A DNA stretch of 25,673 nt from JBLHKW01 sp047618565 (GTDB taxonomy: Bacteria > Planctomycetota > UBA1135 > GCA-002686595), in contig JBLHKW010000067.1 in the NCBI GenBank assembly GCA_047618565.1, forward strand, positions 1-25,673, in the 5' to 3' direction. Each line of letters begins with the position of its first letter. Position 1 is the first letter of the stretch. Position numbers and translations under genes: made by a program. This document shows, piece after piece, positions 24,237-25,673 of the stretch. The notes below the pieces were generated by a model. That model saw nothing but the letters and a program-made list of their open reading frames with translations, had not been told where the DNA came from and did not search any database.

Positions 24237-24679
24237 GTCTCGACGTCAAGCGACGGATCGTGGCGGGCGTGCTCGTGCTGTCAGCGATCTGGCCGACGGC
24301 TCACTACTTCGTGATCCGGCGCCTGGGCCTGAACCCCTGGAACTGGTTCGGGTGGGCCATGTACACGCAGCCGTCGAAGCGCATACGAGCCCATGCCTTT
24401 TCACCGGGCGGCGCGACGGTCACGTCGATGCTCGGGACGGTGACCAAGCAGCAGGGCGACACGATCATGCGTGCCTACCGCCCGTGGAGCATTCTGCGTC
24501 TCGAGCTGGGTGAGCTGGCGCCGCCGGACGACTTCGCACGGGCGATCCTGAGCGTGTTCAGTCAGTGGACCTCGGTACGCATCGAGGTCGAGCGTTACGC
24601 GCTCATGCGCGAGACCGCCAGCATCGGTGTCGATTCCGTCCGTAGCTACAACTACTCGCGCGCCGACGTGGGCCTCTGA
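24233..24679 (+). CDS. Small membrane protein coupled to the HTTM-like gene (148 aa)
   Basis: No family assigned. One N-terminal transmembrane helix (about residues 8-26) is followed by an aromatic-rich patch, NPWNWFGWAMYTQPSKR, then a mixed alpha/beta extracytoplasmic or cytoplasmic domain. The NPW-x3-GWAMY pattern looks conserved-type, and I recall similar small proteins beside HTTM genes, but this is unverified. ATG at 24233 overlaps the preceding TGA (ATGA), implying coupled translation and a stoichiometric partnership. It ends 14 nt before the convergent YyaL-like gene. Confidence 0.8.
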   Translation: MSLDVKRRIVAGVLVLSAIWPTAHYFVIRRLGLNPWNWFGWAMYTQPSKRIRAHAFSPGGATVTSMLGTVTKQQGDTIMRAYRPWSILRLELGELAPPDDFARAILSVFSQWTSVRIEVERYALMRETASIGVDSVRSYNYSRADVGL

Positions 24680-24693
24680 TCGGCTGGGTCGGC

Positions 24694-25673
24694 TCAGTTG
24701 GAGCGTTCCGCCCGCGCGAGGAGCGCCGGAAGCCGCTCCGGTTTGCTCGTCTCGGCGTAACTCTCACTGCCCTGATGCAGGTACGCACGCGCGGCGTGTT
24801 CACTGGACGCGGGTAACCTGCAGCGAGCGAGCAACTCGGGGTCCGCGACCGGATCCACCGTCTGAACGATGCGGCTCGCCACGTAGGGCCGCAGGGCGGC
24901 CTCGCGCAGCGCGCGCGTCTCGTCCGTCGTGCGTTCACCGACGATCGTGATGTGGACCGGCTCGTGGAAGAGCAGGTCGATCGCGCGTCCGTAGCCCGCG
25001 ACAAAGTGGCCGTAGCGCCGGTAGTCTCCGGCGAACGAGTTCAGCGTGGCGCGCGCCCGTTCCGCGAAGAAGGAATCGCGGGTCATGTGCGAGAGCCGCA
25101 CCAGGGCTTCGGCCATGACCGCGTTCTCAAGGATCGAGCGGTTGCGCTGCGGGTCCGAGCCAGTGCTGCCGCGCAGGCGGTCGAAGAAGCTGCCATCCTC
25201 TGCCTGCAGGTTCTCGATCGCGTGCCTGGCCAGCTTCACGGCAGGGTCCAGGAAACGGTTCTCGCCCGCGTAGTGCATCGCCTCGACCATGGCGCGCAGG
25301 GTGTAGGCTTGATCGGAGAGCAGACCGGGTAGGTTGTAGGTTCCGTCCCAGTAGTGGTACATCCCGTCGCGCTCGTCCCACAGGTTGTCCATCAGGAAGT
25401 CGAGTGTCGCCAGCGCTTGCACGCGATAGCGATCCTCGTGGAGGACCAGCGACGCCTTGAGCAACGATGAGACGGTCATCGCGTTCCAGTGCGTGAAGAG
25501 CGTCGGATCGCAATCCGGAGCACCGTGTCGTGCACGCGCCTCGCGGGTACTCAGGTGCGCGTAGATCGGGTCGGCATCCTGGCTGCCCTTGAAGGCCTGG
25601 GTCTTGGGGTCAAGGAGAGTGGAGTGCATCCAGTCCAGGATGCCCGTGGCGGTCTCCTTGAAGGTCTCGTCCC
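24694..25673 (-). CDS. YyaL-like (DUF255) protein, C-terminal part; 5' end beyond the window
   Basis: About 325 residues are visible and the frame is open to the right edge, where it reads DETFKETATGILDWMHSTLL before AFKGSQDADPIYAHLSTREA. GSQDADP and the later THWNAMTVSSLLKA match the pattern of the alpha/alpha-barrel half of YyaL/spermatogenesis-associated-protein-20-type proteins (DUF255), which normally start with a thioredoxin-like domain; that part would lie outside. QAYTLRAMVEAMHYAG and ENAVMAEALVRLS fit barrel helices. The function of this family is poorly defined, so no reaction is claimed. The ATG at 25629 is internal, not the start. It converges with the small membrane protein. Confidence 0.82.
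   Translation of the reverse strand, partial: DETFKETATGILDWMHSTLLDPKTQAFKGSQDADPIYAHLSTREARARHGAPDCDPTLFTHWNAMTVSSLLKASLVLHEDRYRVQALATLDFLMDNLWDERDGMYHYWDGTYNLPGLLSDQAYTLRAMVEAMHYAGENRFLDPAVKLARHAIENLQAEDGSFFDRLRGSTGSDPQRNRSILENAVMAEALVRLSHMTRDSFFAERARATLNSFAGDYRRYGHFVAGYGRAIDLLFHEPVHITIVGERTTDETRALREAALRPYVASRIVQTVDPVADPELLARCRLPASSEHAARAYLHQGSESYAETSKPERLPALLARAERSN

Overview
This 25.7 kb window is GC-rich bacterial chromosome, densely coded on both strands. I see no phage genes, no CRISPR array, no rRNA and no intact insertion sequence. The best taxonomic guess is a Planctomycetota-like bacterium. That rests on gene content and on recalled family resemblance, not on a marker gene: a Rieske/cytochrome b operon with a giant multihaem cytochrome c, a PPi-type phosphofructokinase, many secreted proteins with N-terminal signal peptides and lineage-type C-terminal modules, and PDZ, HEAT, IPT/TIG and FG-GAP-like proteins.

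Layout. Positions 1-393 hold no convincing complete gene. Next come a membrane-anchored 679-aa protein of unknown function (394-2433), a tRNA-Leu with anticodon AAG on the minus strand (2460-2546), and a PPi-type 6-phosphofructokinase (2793-4022). The core of the window is a respiratory cluster at 4027-12430: a membrane-anchored HEAT-repeat protein, a Rieske Fe-S protein, cytochrome b (b6-type N-terminal half), a subunit IV-like second half with three extra N-terminal helices, a 1242-aa octahaem cytochrome c with a membrane anchor and coiled coil, and a secreted cupredoxin. It ends in a very strong intrinsic terminator. This looks like one quinol-oxidising complex with its own multihaem electron wire and copper protein.

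Downstream lies a secreted PDZ protein (12592-13947) with an unusual period-three leucine tract, a His/Asp-rich segment and a C-terminal coiled coil. It converges on two minus-strand genes: a small orphan (14038-14370) and an HDOD signalling protein (14538-15377). A plus-strand block follows: an exported protein overlapping a matrixin-type metalloprotease with IPT/TIG domains and a CTERM-like sorting tail (15623-18447), a PolB-like 3'-5' exonuclease (18499-19242), and a secreted FG-GAP-like protein (19328-20872).

The right end has an RND/MMPL-type exporter (20927-23164, minus). Divergent from it is an HTTM-like membrane protein whose stop overlaps the start of a small membrane partner (23289-24679). 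Last is the C-terminal part of a YyaL-like (DUF255) protein running off the window edge (24694-25673, minus).

Most interesting points: the octahaem/coiled-coil cytochrome with its Rieske/cytb operon and an altered Qo-site motif; the PDZ protein with a repeat every third residue and a repeat-rich upstream region; the matrixin/partner pair; the tRNA-Leu(AAG); and a degenerate inverted motif pair flanking the left-hand gene and the tRNA. All family assignments come from reading motifs by eye; no database search was run.
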